A model generated the notes under the pieces. That model searched no databases. It was not told the origin of the DNA and saw nothing but the letters and a program-made list of their open reading frames with translations. The position numbers were made by a program, and so were the translations under genes. Below, piece after piece: positions 1 to 10,102 of a stretch of 64,000 bases of DNA. Each line of letters starts with the position of its first letter. Within the stretch, counting starts at the first letter, position 1. The stretch covers positions 19,776,350 through 19,840,349 of the forward strand of contig CM055608.1 of assembly GCA_029379385.1 (NCBI GenBank), in the 5' to 3' direction. Origin of the DNA: Quillaja saponaria (lineage: Eukaryota > Streptophyta > Magnoliopsida > Fabales > Quillajaceae).

Positions 1-205
1 ATAGGATTTTAACTATAGAGTGGAATTCTAATTATATTAGAATTCTTAGGGTTTTAAGATTTGCCTATATAAAGGCATATTATGTACTTTGTTATTGACC
101 TTTGAATGAATTGAATATTGAGATATTATTAGTTTTCCCTTAAGAGTAGTTGTAGAATAGAATTGTTCCTTCAATCCTCAAACAATCATAAATGTCTTAT
201 GTCCA
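1..205 (+). mobile_element. 5' LTR end of an LTR retrotransposon (cut by window edge)
   Basis: The stretch ends in CA at 204-205, one base before a tRNA-Met-type primer binding site, which is how a 5' LTR ends. A TATA-like element (ctatataaag, about 64-73) could be the LTR promoter. The left part lies outside the window, so LTR length and target duplication cannot be seen. It does not resemble the last 200 bases of the gypsy 3' LTR that ends at 6076, so it probably belongs to a different element, or the complex is chimeric. Confidence 0.6.
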
Positions 206-206
206 G

Positions 207-218
207 TGGTATCAGAGC
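207..218 (+). other. Primer binding site, initiator tRNA-Met type
   Basis: The 12-mer TGGTATCAGAGC is seen directly. It matches the 3' end of plant initiator tRNA-Met and is the usual minus-strand primer site of plant copia and many gypsy retrotransposons. It fixes the end of the 5' LTR at about 205 and the plus-strand orientation of the element. Confidence 0.85.
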
Positions 219-732
219 AAAATTCCTGAGTTTTGTTCATAAATCCACTGAAAACCACCACTCAACCATTATGTGCCATCGTGCTCTGCTATTGGAAATC
301 GCCACTGACCACCTTTTTGACAAAATACCATTGAGATTGGAAATATCCAATCTACGCATCTAGCCACGAAGTAAAGCGAACGAAGGTCCCAACACTACTG
401 ACATGCCTTACATGTCACCAGGGGTGGTGGTGACCCCTACCCATTTTCATCAAAATGTCAATTTTTTATTTTCAGCTCCGAATACGTGATTTGGTACAAT
501 TTTTTTATTTTAATGTTTTATCTTCTTATTTTAGATTTTTTTTTAAGTTTTACTTTGATTGTAAAGTTATTACATTTATATTTCAGTTAAAAAATAGTAG
601 AAAAAGAAAAAAATATATAGAGCTAGAAAAGAAAGAAAAAAGAGAGGAAAAAAAAAATAAAAGTAAAATAAAAGAAAGAGAGAAGAAGAAACAAAGAGGA
701 AAAAAGGGAGAGAAAAAGTTAGGGAAAAAAAT
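219..732 (+). other. Retroelement leader, untranslated
   Basis: No convincing coding sequence is seen between the primer site and the UEV-like ORF. The segment holds a T-rich stretch (about 495-590), a possible splice acceptor (ttatatttcag near 585) and an almost pure purine stretch (about 595-730). An open frame at 455-940 reads through this purine tract as a Lys/Glu-rich run and then overlaps the UEV-like ORF in another frame; I judge it non-coding. Confidence 0.5.
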
Positions 733-1305
733 TTGTCATGGTATGACTCATTATCATATTGTGCCTATTTATATAGAGCTAAACATTTCATTGTCTCACA
801 TATTGATAATCTTTTGGCCACTTTTTTCATATTTCCTAGAATTACATTTAATGATGATACTCACTCTAGGATTCTTGAACTTCATGGGAGTATTCCTATA
901 CATTTTGCTTCAAACATATCTTGGATTCCTATTACCATAAAATTACCCATGTCATATCTTCACTATAAGCCCATTATTTTTGTTGATCCTGGATATTTCT
1001 CTACTCATGATGTATATGTTGCTAGCTTATGTTTAGTTTCTATACCTTACTTGAAAAATTGGGAAAATTGGTATTCTTCTTTATTTGAGCTTGTTGATGA
1101 GTTGACATATTACCTTATTTCTACCTACACTCAAAATTGTCATCCCCGAATCCTTTATCTTGATTTCATTGAGGCTATCAAACATACACTCGATGAGGTA
1201 CAAAAGAAACTAAAATATTCTAGAGATTATTTGGATCAACCACCACCTATTCCTCACAAAATAAAGTCAAAACTTGAGTCAACTACCTCAGAGTTTGAGC
1301 TTTAA
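733..1305 (+). CDS. UEV-domain-like ORF (Tsg101/ELC/VPS23 type) in a retroelement context
   Basis: A 190-residue open frame. Residues about 23-130 follow the order of the UEV domain of plant ELC/VPS23, the ubiquitin-binding ESCRT-I subunit that sorts ubiquitinated membrane proteins at endosomes. Visible landmarks are an F-x-H/N-D-G-like start (TFNDDT), a G-x-I-P block (LHGSIPIHF), the I-P-I-x-I-K-L-P strand, a proline-flanked P-x-x-x-V-D-P segment, and the diagnostic LVSIPYLKNW followed by SSLFELVDEL. Like other UEVs it has no E2 catalytic Cys in the usual place. The C-terminal part (about 135-190) is charged and proline-containing and does not obviously match the coiled coil and steadiness box of full-length ELC (about 400 aa). 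It lies 515 bases after the primer site and upstream of a broken gypsy pol, as gag would. It could be a captured host gene fragment or a retrocopy. Start codon chosen as the first ATG in frame. UEV identity is moderately sure; function is unknown. Confidence 0.6.
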   Translation: MSWYDSLSYCAYLYRAKHFIVSHIDNLLATFFIFPRITFNDDTHSRILELHGSIPIHFASNISWIPITIKLPMSYLHYKPIIFVDPGYFSTHDVYVASLCLVSIPYLKNWENWYSSLFELVDELTYYLISTYTQNCHPRILYLDFIEAIKHTLDEVQKKLKYSRDYLDQPPPIPHKIKSKLESTTSEFEL

Positions 1306-1714
1306 TTCCAAAAATTACTTACAATTGTTTTGTCAGATCCTGAGCAGAATCTTTTAGAACCAATTTAGAACGTTGCACATGAAATGGACATTGAAAAAGA
1401 GTTTGAAGAAGTTGATATGTCCGAAATGGAGCCAAAACTAATTTTTGATATGCCGAAATTAGAGTCAGAGTTAATTATTGACATGTTAGAGTTAGAGCCT
1501 AAGCTTGTAGTTGATGTTGAACCTCTTCCACGTGTTAGGCATTTTGATTTTGTCATCTCGCTGAAGTTCCAGGTTTTTAAGATTCCCAATAGAGATTTTG
1601 TCATGATGCTTGTTCTACCAATTCCAAAGACCATGTTACAGGATTTTATTTCTAATGTCTATATAATTAGGGATAAAATAGCATTATTGGGGAAATAATT
1701 CTTGCAAGTAGGCA
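1306..1714 (+). CDS. Acidic ORF following the UEV-like ORF (partial, function unknown)
   Basis: After the stop at 1303-1305 the same broad region stays coding-like. An open frame at 1384-1698 encodes 104 residues with an acidic first half, in which short Glu/Leu/Pro phrases (MEPKL, LESEL, LELEPKL, VEPLPR) recur about every 10 residues. The second half is hydrophobic and basic. I recognise no domain. It may be the degraded C-terminal half of the UEV-like protein or the linker into the gypsy protease. Homology to gypsy protein starts only just after it (about 1733). Confidence 0.35.
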
Positions 1715-3220
1715 CATTCTTTCATGTGAAGTTGTGGTGGATTGTCATGAGAAAAGAGTCACGTTCAATATTCCTGAGAAGTTTACTTTTGTTTTTCAAA
1801 GAGATCGAAGTGAAGTTTCTGGCAATTTGATCTCTTCCATTCAAACTAGAAGACTTATTCAGGAAGAAACATCAGGCTTATGTTAAGGATACTCAGTTGG
1901 AGTGTCCTCCTTTGAAGCATATTCCGGTGGTGAAGAAATTTCTTAATATGTTCTCGGAAGAATTTCTAGACTTCTTCTTGAGCTAGATATAGAGTTTGGT
2001 ATTGATTTGCTTCTTGGCACTCAACCAATCTCTATACCTCTATACCATATGGCTCTCAATGAATTGGGAAAGCTAAATGTGCAATTACAAGACTTGTTGG
2101 ATAAGGAACCTATCTACTGTAGTATGTCTCCATAGGATGCTCTAGTTCTTTTTGTCAAAGAGAAGGATGGTTCATTCTAACTGTGAATTGACTAATGGCA
2201 GTTGAATGAAGTTATAGTGAAGAATAAGTATTCCCTCCTCAGTATTGATAATTTATTTGATCAGTTATAAAGGGCTCATAACTTTTCCAAGATTAATCTT
2301 CATTTGGGGTATCACCAACTCTGAATTAAGAAGGAAAATATTTCGAAAACTGCTTTTCATATTTGATATAGATATAATAAGTTCTTAGTTATGTCTTTTA
2401 AACTCACTAATACTCCTGCAGTGTTCATAGATCTTAAAAGCAAGGTGTTCAAGACTTTCTTGGAACAATTTGTTATAGTTTTTATTGATGATATTTTGGT
2501 GTACTCTCGAAGTGAGGAGGAACATAAGAAGCATCTTCGTATTGTTTAGCAAATACTTCGGAAAACAAGCTTTATGTTAGATTCTCTAAGTGTGAATTCT
2601 GGTTGAATTAGGTAATGTTCCTTGGTCATGTGATCTCCAAAGAAGGAACTCATGTAGACCCTGAGAAAGAGCAGTTTAGAATTGGCCTCATCTAATAAAT
2701 GTGTCTAAAATTTGAAGTTTTTTGGGTTTAGTTAGCTATTATAGGAGATTTGTTGAAAACTTCTCCTGTATTATTGTACCTTTGACTTAGTTGAACTCAA
2801 AAAGGTGTTAAGTCTCTTTGGTCAGAGGCTTACGAGGGAAGTTTTCAGAAACTTAAGACTTGTTTGATTTCAACTTTAGTTTTTACCCTTTCTTGGGGAA
2901 CAGGAAAATATATAGTATTTTACGATGCTTCATGTATCAGACTTGGATGTTCTTTAATGCAAGATGGAAATGTGATTACACATGCTTCGAGACAATTACT
3001 TGACGTATAAGAAACAACCAGTGGTGATAATTGATAGACGAGTCCGTAAACTCTGATTAAATATCATTCTTTCAGTGAAAGTTGTTTGGCAACATCACAA
3101 TGAACAAAAAGCCATTTGGGAATCTGAAGATGCGATGAGATAACAATATTCGCATCTTTTGAATGGTTTAGGTAAACGATACATCCGTATTTATTCTATT
3201 AAAATTCGGGACGAATTTCT
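1715..3220 (+). pseudogene. Broken Ty3/gypsy (Tekay-like) pol: protease tail, RT, RNase H, integrase C-terminal end
   Basis: Read across several frames this is a plant chromovirus-type polyprotein. In order: the end of the protease (VDCHEKRVTFNIPEKF, about 1737), the PR-RT linker (LECPPLKHIPVV, about 1900), RT fingers (LNELGKLNVQLQDLLDKEP, about 2055), NKYSLL and FSKINLHLGYHQL-like blocks, and the RT catalytic motif [10 protein letters not shown] (about 2480) with both Asp intact. These are followed by VMFLGHVISKEG and FLGLVSYYRRFVENFS, then a poor RNase H to about 3015. The next recognisable piece is the integrase C-terminal end (VKVVWQHHNEQKAIWE, about 3078), so nearly the whole integrase is deleted. 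Several stops and frameshifts are present, so it is non-functional. Gag and most of the protease are absent upstream. Confidence 0.85.
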
Positions 3221-3234
3221 TTTTAGGGGGGAGA
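3221..3234 (+). other. Polypurine tract of the gypsy element
   Basis: Sequence ttttaggggggaga lies directly after the end of pol and before a TATAACCC LTR start. This position and the G-run are typical of plant chromovirus polypurine tracts, the primer for plus-strand DNA synthesis. Confidence 0.7.
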
Positions 3235-3237
3235 CTA

Positions 3238-6076
3238 TTATAACCCAGTATCATAGTGTTACGTTTTAGAGTATTGTTAGTCATTTTTTAAGTATAAGAA
3301 AAATAAATACATTAGTAAAACAAAACAACTTAAGGAAACATTAAATATATATATACACACACCAAGAATTGATATACACTATTATTTTAAAAATTTTGAC
3401 TTTAATTTTGACTTCTATTTTTAAACTTTTCTCCCTTTATTCTTTATTTCCTTCCATTTTTCTCTTCTTTCTTGGTCATTCCCTTCCCCTACTTCCTAAG
3501 TCTTCTAGTTGTTTTCCTTGTTTTGTTTTCTTTCGTTCTGCTTTGCGATTTCCCTTTTTAGCAGAGCTTAGCTCCTCCCTTTGTAGCTAACTCTTTCCTT
3601 CTCCTCCTTAGCCATTTGCCTTGTTTTGGTCAGCTTTTAGTTTCAGTTGTGTAGCAGCTGGTCATGGACTTCAATAAGACCATCAACGCCAACCCAAGTT
3701 ATGCCTAGAAGATGCCTCCTTTTTCGTCTAATTGGTGTGGCAGTTGAGAGCAGCCAGGAGAAGTAGCATCTATGTGGTAGCCAAAAGGGGTAGCAGCTGG
3801 TCATGGACTTCAATAGGACCATCAACGCCAACCTAAGCTCTGCCTAGAAGACGCCTCCCTTTTCGTCCAATTGGTGTGGCAGTTGAGAGCAGCCAGGAGA
3901 AGTAGCAACTATGTGGTAGCCAAGAGGGGTAGCAATAACTGTCGTCTGTCACTCTTTGATCCAAATCCAACAGTTCCTTGGTAGGGGTAGTCTCTACTTA
4001 GCTTAAATCCAAGCTATTCTCTTATTTCTTTTTTAGTTATTTGCTATTCCTTGATGTTGTCTGAGAGTTTAGATATTACTTTGAGTGGGTTGTGAATGAT
4101 TAGAACTTAAAGCTAGAATTCCTTTCTAATTATGTTGATTAAGGGTTTGAAATTTAGAAGGTTGGAGGGTGAATAGTTGTGGGTAAAGTGTTGATTAAGG
4201 GTTAAATATTCTTGGAATTAGTTTAGTTGTTGTGAATTTCCATAATTCATGCTTTTATTTGTCCTTAATCAATTCCAATTTAACATTTGTATAGTAATTA
4301 GTAAAAGGTTTCTTGAGTTAGTGTTAAATTTCTCTTGGTATATACAATAAAGTATATATATATATGAATGGGAATAAAAGGTTCCCTTAAGATGTTTGAC
4401 AAAATGTCTATAATGAATAAAACTTGGTATATTCAAATATTTGTGATTAGGGATTATTTGAATTTGAATAAAAGTCTTAGAACAAAGAGTAAAGAATGGT
4501 TAGTTAAGTGGTTAAGGAAAGGGAAATCTTGGAATTTGATTTGGATTGATATTGGAATTACATAATTCGAGCTCTTGATTGATTTTAAATAACTAACTTA
4601 ACTTGAATTTAATGTTTTGGAATATGAGAAATGTTGAAATATGGATTATTAGTGGTTTCTTGGTATGTATATATAATATATAAATACATTTTATGGAACC
4701 AAAGTTGCCTTCAAGATATTTGTTGAAATACCTAAGAGAAATTAACTTTTAGTAAATGTATGGAAGTTGGCATATATAGGTTTTAGTAACTAGAAGATTA
4801 TAACCATGAAATGAATAAAGTAAGTAATATTTGAAATTATAATTTTCAGATTCGGAATGCAACATTGATCCATCAACACCTTTAAATTCAAGAAGGAATG
4901 GCGAGCCCAAATCCATAAACTTAATGAGTGGATAATGCTATCCTTTGGTTGCTAGTTGGGTGTTGAATATTTTCTTATATGTATATATATACATATATAT
5001 ATATATATATAGTTGTTGAGTGTGTATGTTTAATGCTTTGATTGATTCACATAGTAAGAATGTTATGTTTTTCATAAACTTTATCATTTGATATGTTGTG
5101 TGTGTTAGTGTGAAATCTTGATTTGATTGATAGGGCCAATGAACTTATTTTTAATGTGACTTAAAAATTCGGGTGCACCTAGGATATTTTTGATTTGATT
5201 ATTTGATATTTGAATAAACATATTCGAATAACTCAACCATGAGGAGGTTATTTATGGAGCTTATATATATATTGGTGTGCAGGAGAAAAAGGCCCCGAAG
5301 AGGATATGAATTTGGTCTGCGGGTGTAAGTTACTTTGATTATTGGTCCTTTTGGTTGATTTTTTTGAAACGTGAGATCTTGTGACTATGTTAGTTTGGTG
5401 TAGCATTCTATATATATGTGTGTGTGTGTGAAATTGAATTGCATTGTAAGTGTCCATATGTGAATCTAGCAAGTATATGTTTTATAATTATACATTGATT
5501 GGTGCTAGTACCCTTTAGGTACATTTCTCACTAACTAAGTCTTTATGACTTACTTCTTGTTTATTCATGTTTTTCCTAGCACCAGGTTTTCATCAAAATC
5601 TTCCAGTTGAAACTTGACTTGCTGGTATTTGTTGTGGCAAGATATTAACCTGAAATCACATACTTGAAGCCAGGGATGAAGGAATTTGCAGTCATATTAG
5701 AGCTGAAGTCACAAGTGTTTAATTTGTGTAATAGTCTGGTTTGTTAAATTTTTATAGTGTGAAAATGGAGTAGGGCTCCTTGTGGTAGCTGTGTTGTTAT
5801 TGATGTTGTTGTTGTTGTTATTGTGTGAACAGGTGTACTTGATATATGTATTATTCGGGCATGTTCTACTTTACGGGGAACCTCTGCTAAATTTTTATGT
5901 AAATATTAGTCCTTTCAGTAGTTATGTGTATATAAATAGTTGTCCTTTTACAAAAAATTTCTTTAACTTTTAGTTTGGTCAATGGTCATGTATATTTCTT
6001 TTGACTTCGAGTCAGGGTTACAAAGGTTTAGTTATCCATTCCTCCAGCCAATCATGCCTCCGTATGGGGTGTGACA
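3238..6076 (+). mobile_element. 3' LTR of the Tekay-like gypsy element (about 2.84 kb)
   Basis: It starts just after the polypurine tract as TATAACCCAG, a decayed TGTAACACCC-type start, and ends with GGGGTGTGACA at 6076. Both are characteristic termini of long Tekay/Del-type LTRs. It holds no gene; small open frames inside are chance. It includes TA-rich runs (about 4976-5010), a TG run (5417-5430) and a duplicated 139-bp unit (3651-3928). The matching 5' LTR is not in the window, so age and target duplication cannot be judged. Confidence 0.75.
3651..3928 (+). repeat. Two tandem copies of a 139-bp unit inside the 3' LTR
   Basis: The unit beginning gtagcagctggtcatggact at 3651 recurs at 3790, giving a period of 139. 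The copies differ at only a few positions. A short third start (gtagcaataact) follows at about 3930. Low divergence implies a recent duplication within the LTR. Confidence 0.9.
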
Positions 6077-6520
6077 GAGAAAATAAAGAAATTTGAGTGT
6101 ATAAAATGAACTGATTTGTTGCATTCCAGTGTACAACTACCCAAAAAAAAAAAAAAATGCTGCCACGTGTATAAAAATTATTTTTTTAAAATAATAAAAT
6201 TAAGCATGTCAGCTTGGTTAAACAACCCTAAAAAGTTTGAGATCCGAAAAATAGAACCAACTCGAAATATTGCCAAATACTAAAATCCTTAACAACTAGT
6301 ATAAGCGGGTTGGGACAGTTTTGGTTCATTTCGATCATTGGGCCAATTTTTTGGCTTGTTGGTTAAAATGCTCAAGCCTATTAGGGGCATCAACTATTAG
6401 GATTTAACTATGTAAGACATCACTTGTTAGGATTTAACTGCGTAAGGGCATCACCTGTTAGGAGTAAGCCTCGTAGTGGCATAATCTCAAAATTAAGGTG
6501 TTAGGTTTATCTTGGGACCG
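6077..6520. other. Gene-free stretch after the gypsy LTR
   Basis: No coding sequence or RNA gene is seen. From about 6375 two loose copies of a phrase (ttaggatttaactatgtaag...catcac) lead into the 48-bp minisatellite that follows. Confidence 0.4.
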
Positions 6521-6965
6521 AGATGTCACCTCGTATGAAAGTAAGACATAGGGCTTATCCTAGGGTCGTGATGGAATCTCACTCAAATGTAAGACGTTAG
6601 GCTTATCCTAGGGTTGGGAGAGATGTCACCTCACATGAATGTAAGGTGTGGGGCTTATGCAAAAGTCGATATGTCAAATATCACATTTGTAAGGTATGGG
6701 ACTTATCTTATGGTCGGTATATCACCTCGAATGAATGAAAGACATGGGACTTATCCCAGGGTTTAGATGTCACCTAGCACCAATGTAAGGCGTGGGGCTT
6801 ATCCTAAGGTCAGGATCTCACCTAACACGAATGTAAGGCGTAAGGCTTATCTCAAGGTCAGGATGTCACCTAGCATGAATGTAAGGCGTAGGGCTTATCC
6901 CAAAGTCAGGATGTCACCTCGCACGAATGTAAGACGTGTAGCTTATCTTGTGATCGGATAGCCAC
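6521..6965 (+). repeat. Minisatellite with 48-bp unit
   Basis: The phrase gatgtcacc(t) recurs at 6522, 6622, 6766, 6814, 6862 and 6910. The last four are exactly 48 bp apart; the earlier ones are degenerate. Each unit reads about GGTCAGGATGTCACCT, then GAATGTAAGGCG, then GGGCTTATCC. Because 48 is a multiple of three, a frame stays open (6767-6961) and would encode 16-residue repeats ending in VRR-x-AY; I see no evidence that it is expressed. Confidence 0.9.
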
Positions 6966-6981
6966 CTCTTATGATTGTTGA

Positions 6982-7150
6982 GGACCGAGGTCAACACTTT
7001 AACCATGTTAGGTGCATGCTGCCTAGAGACCAAGGTCAGCAATTTATCCATGTTAGGTGTAGGCTGCCTAGATATTGAGGTAAGCACTTTAACCATGTTA
7101 GGAATAGGCAACCTAGAGACGGAGGTTAGCATTTTAATGTTAGGTGTAGC
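6982..7150 (+). repeat. Minisatellite with 45-bp unit
   Basis: Immediately after the 48-bp array, ccatgttagg occurs at 7003, 7048 and 7093 (period 45), with a fourth degenerate copy to about 7150. Each unit reads about ACCGAGGTCAACACTTTAA followed by CCATGTTAGGTGTAGGCTGC. It is also a multiple of three, open on the minus strand (6914-7132), probably by chance. Confidence 0.85.
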
Positions 7151-8204
7151 CTGACTCAGGAGGCCTTCTCTACTGAGTGGTCATGTGAAAACCTAAGATC
7201 GAGAGAAATGTCTTCTCTGCTAAATTTTTTAGGCGTATCATTATGTCTGGGAGTAACAGTTGTCGGCCAGAGGTGTCTCCTTTGATATAGACAAGGTAAT
7301 GAATGATGTCATAAAGCTTTGGCTGAAATTATATGACCTCTACCCACGTAAGATGTTCTTATATCATCTTTTAAAATTACAACGCCCAAATGGCCAAGCT
7401 CAGCAAAAGATTTGTTAGATCCAAACGTGTGTAGATATGCAACATAATTTTGCTGAATGAATAAGTATGAAGTATGTATTAGTGGGCTACCATGGCCTAG
7501 GAACCTCCACTTTGGGGGGTGTTAGGAGATTAATCACTTGGCTTGAACCAAGTTCCGAGCTGTCTTGTACAACTCGGTAATGTGGTCATATAGTTTCTTG
7601 ATCTATTATACCTTGTAGCAATTATAAAGTGTAGGCTCATTTCTCAAATGGCATGTATCATTGTTTGCCAAGTTTATGACATTCTGTTTACTTGTCTTTA
7701 GTGTGTACAAGTCAAGTGCGGTAACTACACTGCTCGGTATATCGGGCTGGCCATAATGCCTGCAATCTTAGTCTATGTCACGTGGGACTGCTAAAACTAT
7801 GATTAGTCATGGTCCCTACAATGAAGACCACACCTTTACTTATTCTAGTGTAGTGAAAGCACACATTAATTGTGTAGTGCGGCCATTAGGTGGCTGTGGT
7901 TAAAAGGATTGGCGACCTAACATTGACATGATTGGTTGTTATTTTATGTTGCTATATGCTATGAATCTCATAAATTATGGTATGTACCTTTGTAATTCAT
8001 TTTTGAGGGGATTACCTCACACAAACCTGACTGGGTGCTCAAGCTGCTTAAGGTACCTCTGTGGTCTGGGTATCCAGGATGTCTAGAGGGGTCTGTGGCT
8101 TGGGTGCCCGAACTATTTGGAGACGCCAGGGTGGCCTTTCCAGCAATTTCACCTCTGCTTATTAGTCATTGTCACTGCTTAAGCCATTTAAATTGAGCGG
8201 TGTT
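7151..8204. other. Gene-free stretch, possibly a decayed non-autonomous retroelement
   Basis: No open frame of note and no recognised protein. Base composition is less AT-rich than the flanks (about 7480-7800 and 8020-8180). I cannot define termini, so this stays unclassified. Confidence 0.3.
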
Positions 8205-8306
8205 ACTGATAAAGTTGTCAAGGTGGGATTCGAGAAACTAAGCATGTAGTTTCTCACTGATAAAGTTGTCAAGGTGGGATTCGAGAAACTAAGCATGTAG
8301 TTTCTC
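8205..8306 (+). repeat. Perfect tandem duplication of 51 bp
   Basis: The 51-base unit starting actgataaagttgtcaaggt at 8205 is repeated without a difference at 8256-8306. Identity implies a very recent event or an assembly duplication. Confidence 0.95.
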
Positions 8307-8680
8307 AGACGTTGCCAATGTTAGTAGAAATTGTTTGCCCTACGTATCAGGAGTTGATTGAGCTGTGCACTCCCAATTGTGAGCTGGCTCCAAGCGGGTA
8401 CCTACAATGTTTGAGGGAGCAGAGGTCCAAGACTAGGTCCCCGGGATCCTCCAACGCTGAAGTCAGCAATATATAGAGAGAATATACTGAATGTACCAGG
8501 TGAATGGTAAAGTGAATGTTATAAATGTACATTTCTTAGGGAATTGTTCTTGTCTTATATAGGGGTTGGCTACCAAAGAGACCATGCCACATGTTAGAGC
8601 CTTCTCATAGTCAAATTTTACTTTCGAATGCCACATGTCACTATGTAATCGCTCTAAAATAATTTTTGCTCTCTGTTAGT
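8307..8680. other. Gene-free stretch with LTR-like phrases
   Basis: Holds ggatcctccaacgctgaagtcagc and a TATA-like atatatagagag (about 8468), followed by a transcript-like tail. This resembles the R/U5 part of some plant LTRs but has no matching partner in the window. No coding sequence is seen. Confidence 0.25.
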
Positions 8681-8983
8681 GTTAAAACTCTACCAGGAAT
8701 TGAGCTTGACAAATTAACATTGGCGGAAGGGTTAGGAAAGAGAGAAAAAGAAAGAGTCTAATTGTCCATGTATTCATGAATTACACAGTAGTCTTGGCTT
8801 ATAAACCAGTTTAGTTGGTTAAGCATCCCTCCAAACGGAGTAGCCACTTAATTAACTCGTAATCAGAATTCCACATCAGCTAATAGCTGCTACCTACAAA
8901 AACACACAGAACGACACCCTTCAATTTTTTTTCCTTCCTATGTACAATTCAGGTCATTGACGGCAGTCCAGCCCAATATAAAC
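8681..8983 (+). repeat. Direct repeat copy 1 (about 290 bp), partner at 9821-10102
   Basis: Shares with 9821-10102 the phrases ttggcggaagg, agagtctaattgtccatgta, ccagtttagttggttaagca and ccagcccaatat in the same order. Copy 1 has an extra block around 8778-8800. No protein is recognised. The pair could be LTRs of a small element, a tandem segmental duplication or repeated gene debris downstream of the phosphate carrier gene. Confidence 0.8.
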
Positions 8984-9820
8984 TTACAAGGGAACATTGA
9001 GTTGGAAGAAGATAGTGGTAAATTTGATCTTTTAAATACATCTCAATCATGTAAAATTCATGTTAGCCACATTCAGTTAGACATAACATCAATTTAATGA
9101 GATGTGGACATTGCATTCACAATAGATTTTCTAATTTGTTTTCCTTCTTTGACTCTTCATCTTTTTACATTTAAATCCCAAGTTTTGAAACTATACCAAA
9201 TATGAATAATACATAATATATATATATATATATTTTGCAACAATATTAACACAGCTAAGCCCAAATGCCTGAAAGTATTAGGCTATTAGCATTAGAAATA
9301 AAAAAGCAAAATCAGAGTGAGATGTGGTATATTTGTCTAAATCTGAGAGGGAGTGGCTGTCTCTGAGACTTAAAAGTTTAGATCTAATTTACTCTATATT
9401 TATTATGTGGTTAGCTAGGTCAACTCTTATATTTATTATACTTAATTTTAGTGTTAAATTGTTTCCTTAATGATAGGCCACTTATGTAAGTCAACTCTTG
9501 TACGGCCAATATATAAGGTTGTCTCTCTGTTAATAATATATCCCTCATACATAATATAGAATCAACCTTCTAGTTCAAGTTTGAGCACATAAATATGGTA
9601 AAAAGACCATCGAATTCAAGGTAGAAATTTGGGATAATGGAAATTGGGCAATCAAGAGGATGGATTTTTAGTTACAGGCACAGTGACAGTAAAGGAATGA
9701 TTTTGGCTGAGAAAAAAATAATAACAAAAAAAAAAAAAAAAAAAAAAAAAAAGGTTTTACATGAATAAAATGTCTCTTATTTTTGGATGCACAGAGTTTA
9801 TTTCTAAATTTTGCATGGAA
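8984..9820. other. Spacer between the direct repeats; possible solo LTR
   Basis: No gene. About 9330-9600 has LTR-like features: a TATA-like ccaatatataagg at about 9507 and a downstream gttaataatatatccctcat typical of plant copia R regions. Ends and target duplications are not clear. TA-run at about 9217-9233 and a poly(A) run at about 9726-9752. Confidence 0.3.
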
Positions 9821-10102
9821 GTATTAAAACTCAAGCAGGAATTAAACTTGCCAAGTTAACAATGGCGGAAGGGCTAGGAAGGAGAGAGAAAAGAAGAGTC
9901 TAATTGTCCATGTAAGTGTTAAAACTCAACCAGTTTAGTTGGTTAAGCATCCCTTCAAACTGACAAACTACTTGACTAACTCCACATCATCTAATAACTG
10001 GTCCCTTGAAAAAACACATACAGCGATACGTTTCATTTTTACTGCTTCCTATGTACAGTTCAGCTCATCGACTGCAGCCCAGCCCAATATTACTTATAAC
10101 CT
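9821..10102 (+). repeat. Direct repeat copy 2 (about 280 bp), partner at 8681-8983
   Basis: Same order of shared phrases as copy 1, without the block at 8778-8800. The 70-codon open frame across 9939-10151 is not supported by the other copy. Confidence 0.8.

Noticed and set aside
455..940. 161-codon open frame with Lys/Glu-rich and hydrophobic parts
   Set aside because: It is the reading of a purine tract followed by an out-of-frame shadow of the UEV-like ORF.
6767..6961. ORF with 16-residue repeats
   Set aside because: The frame stays open only because the minisatellite period is a multiple of three; no start context or homology supports it.
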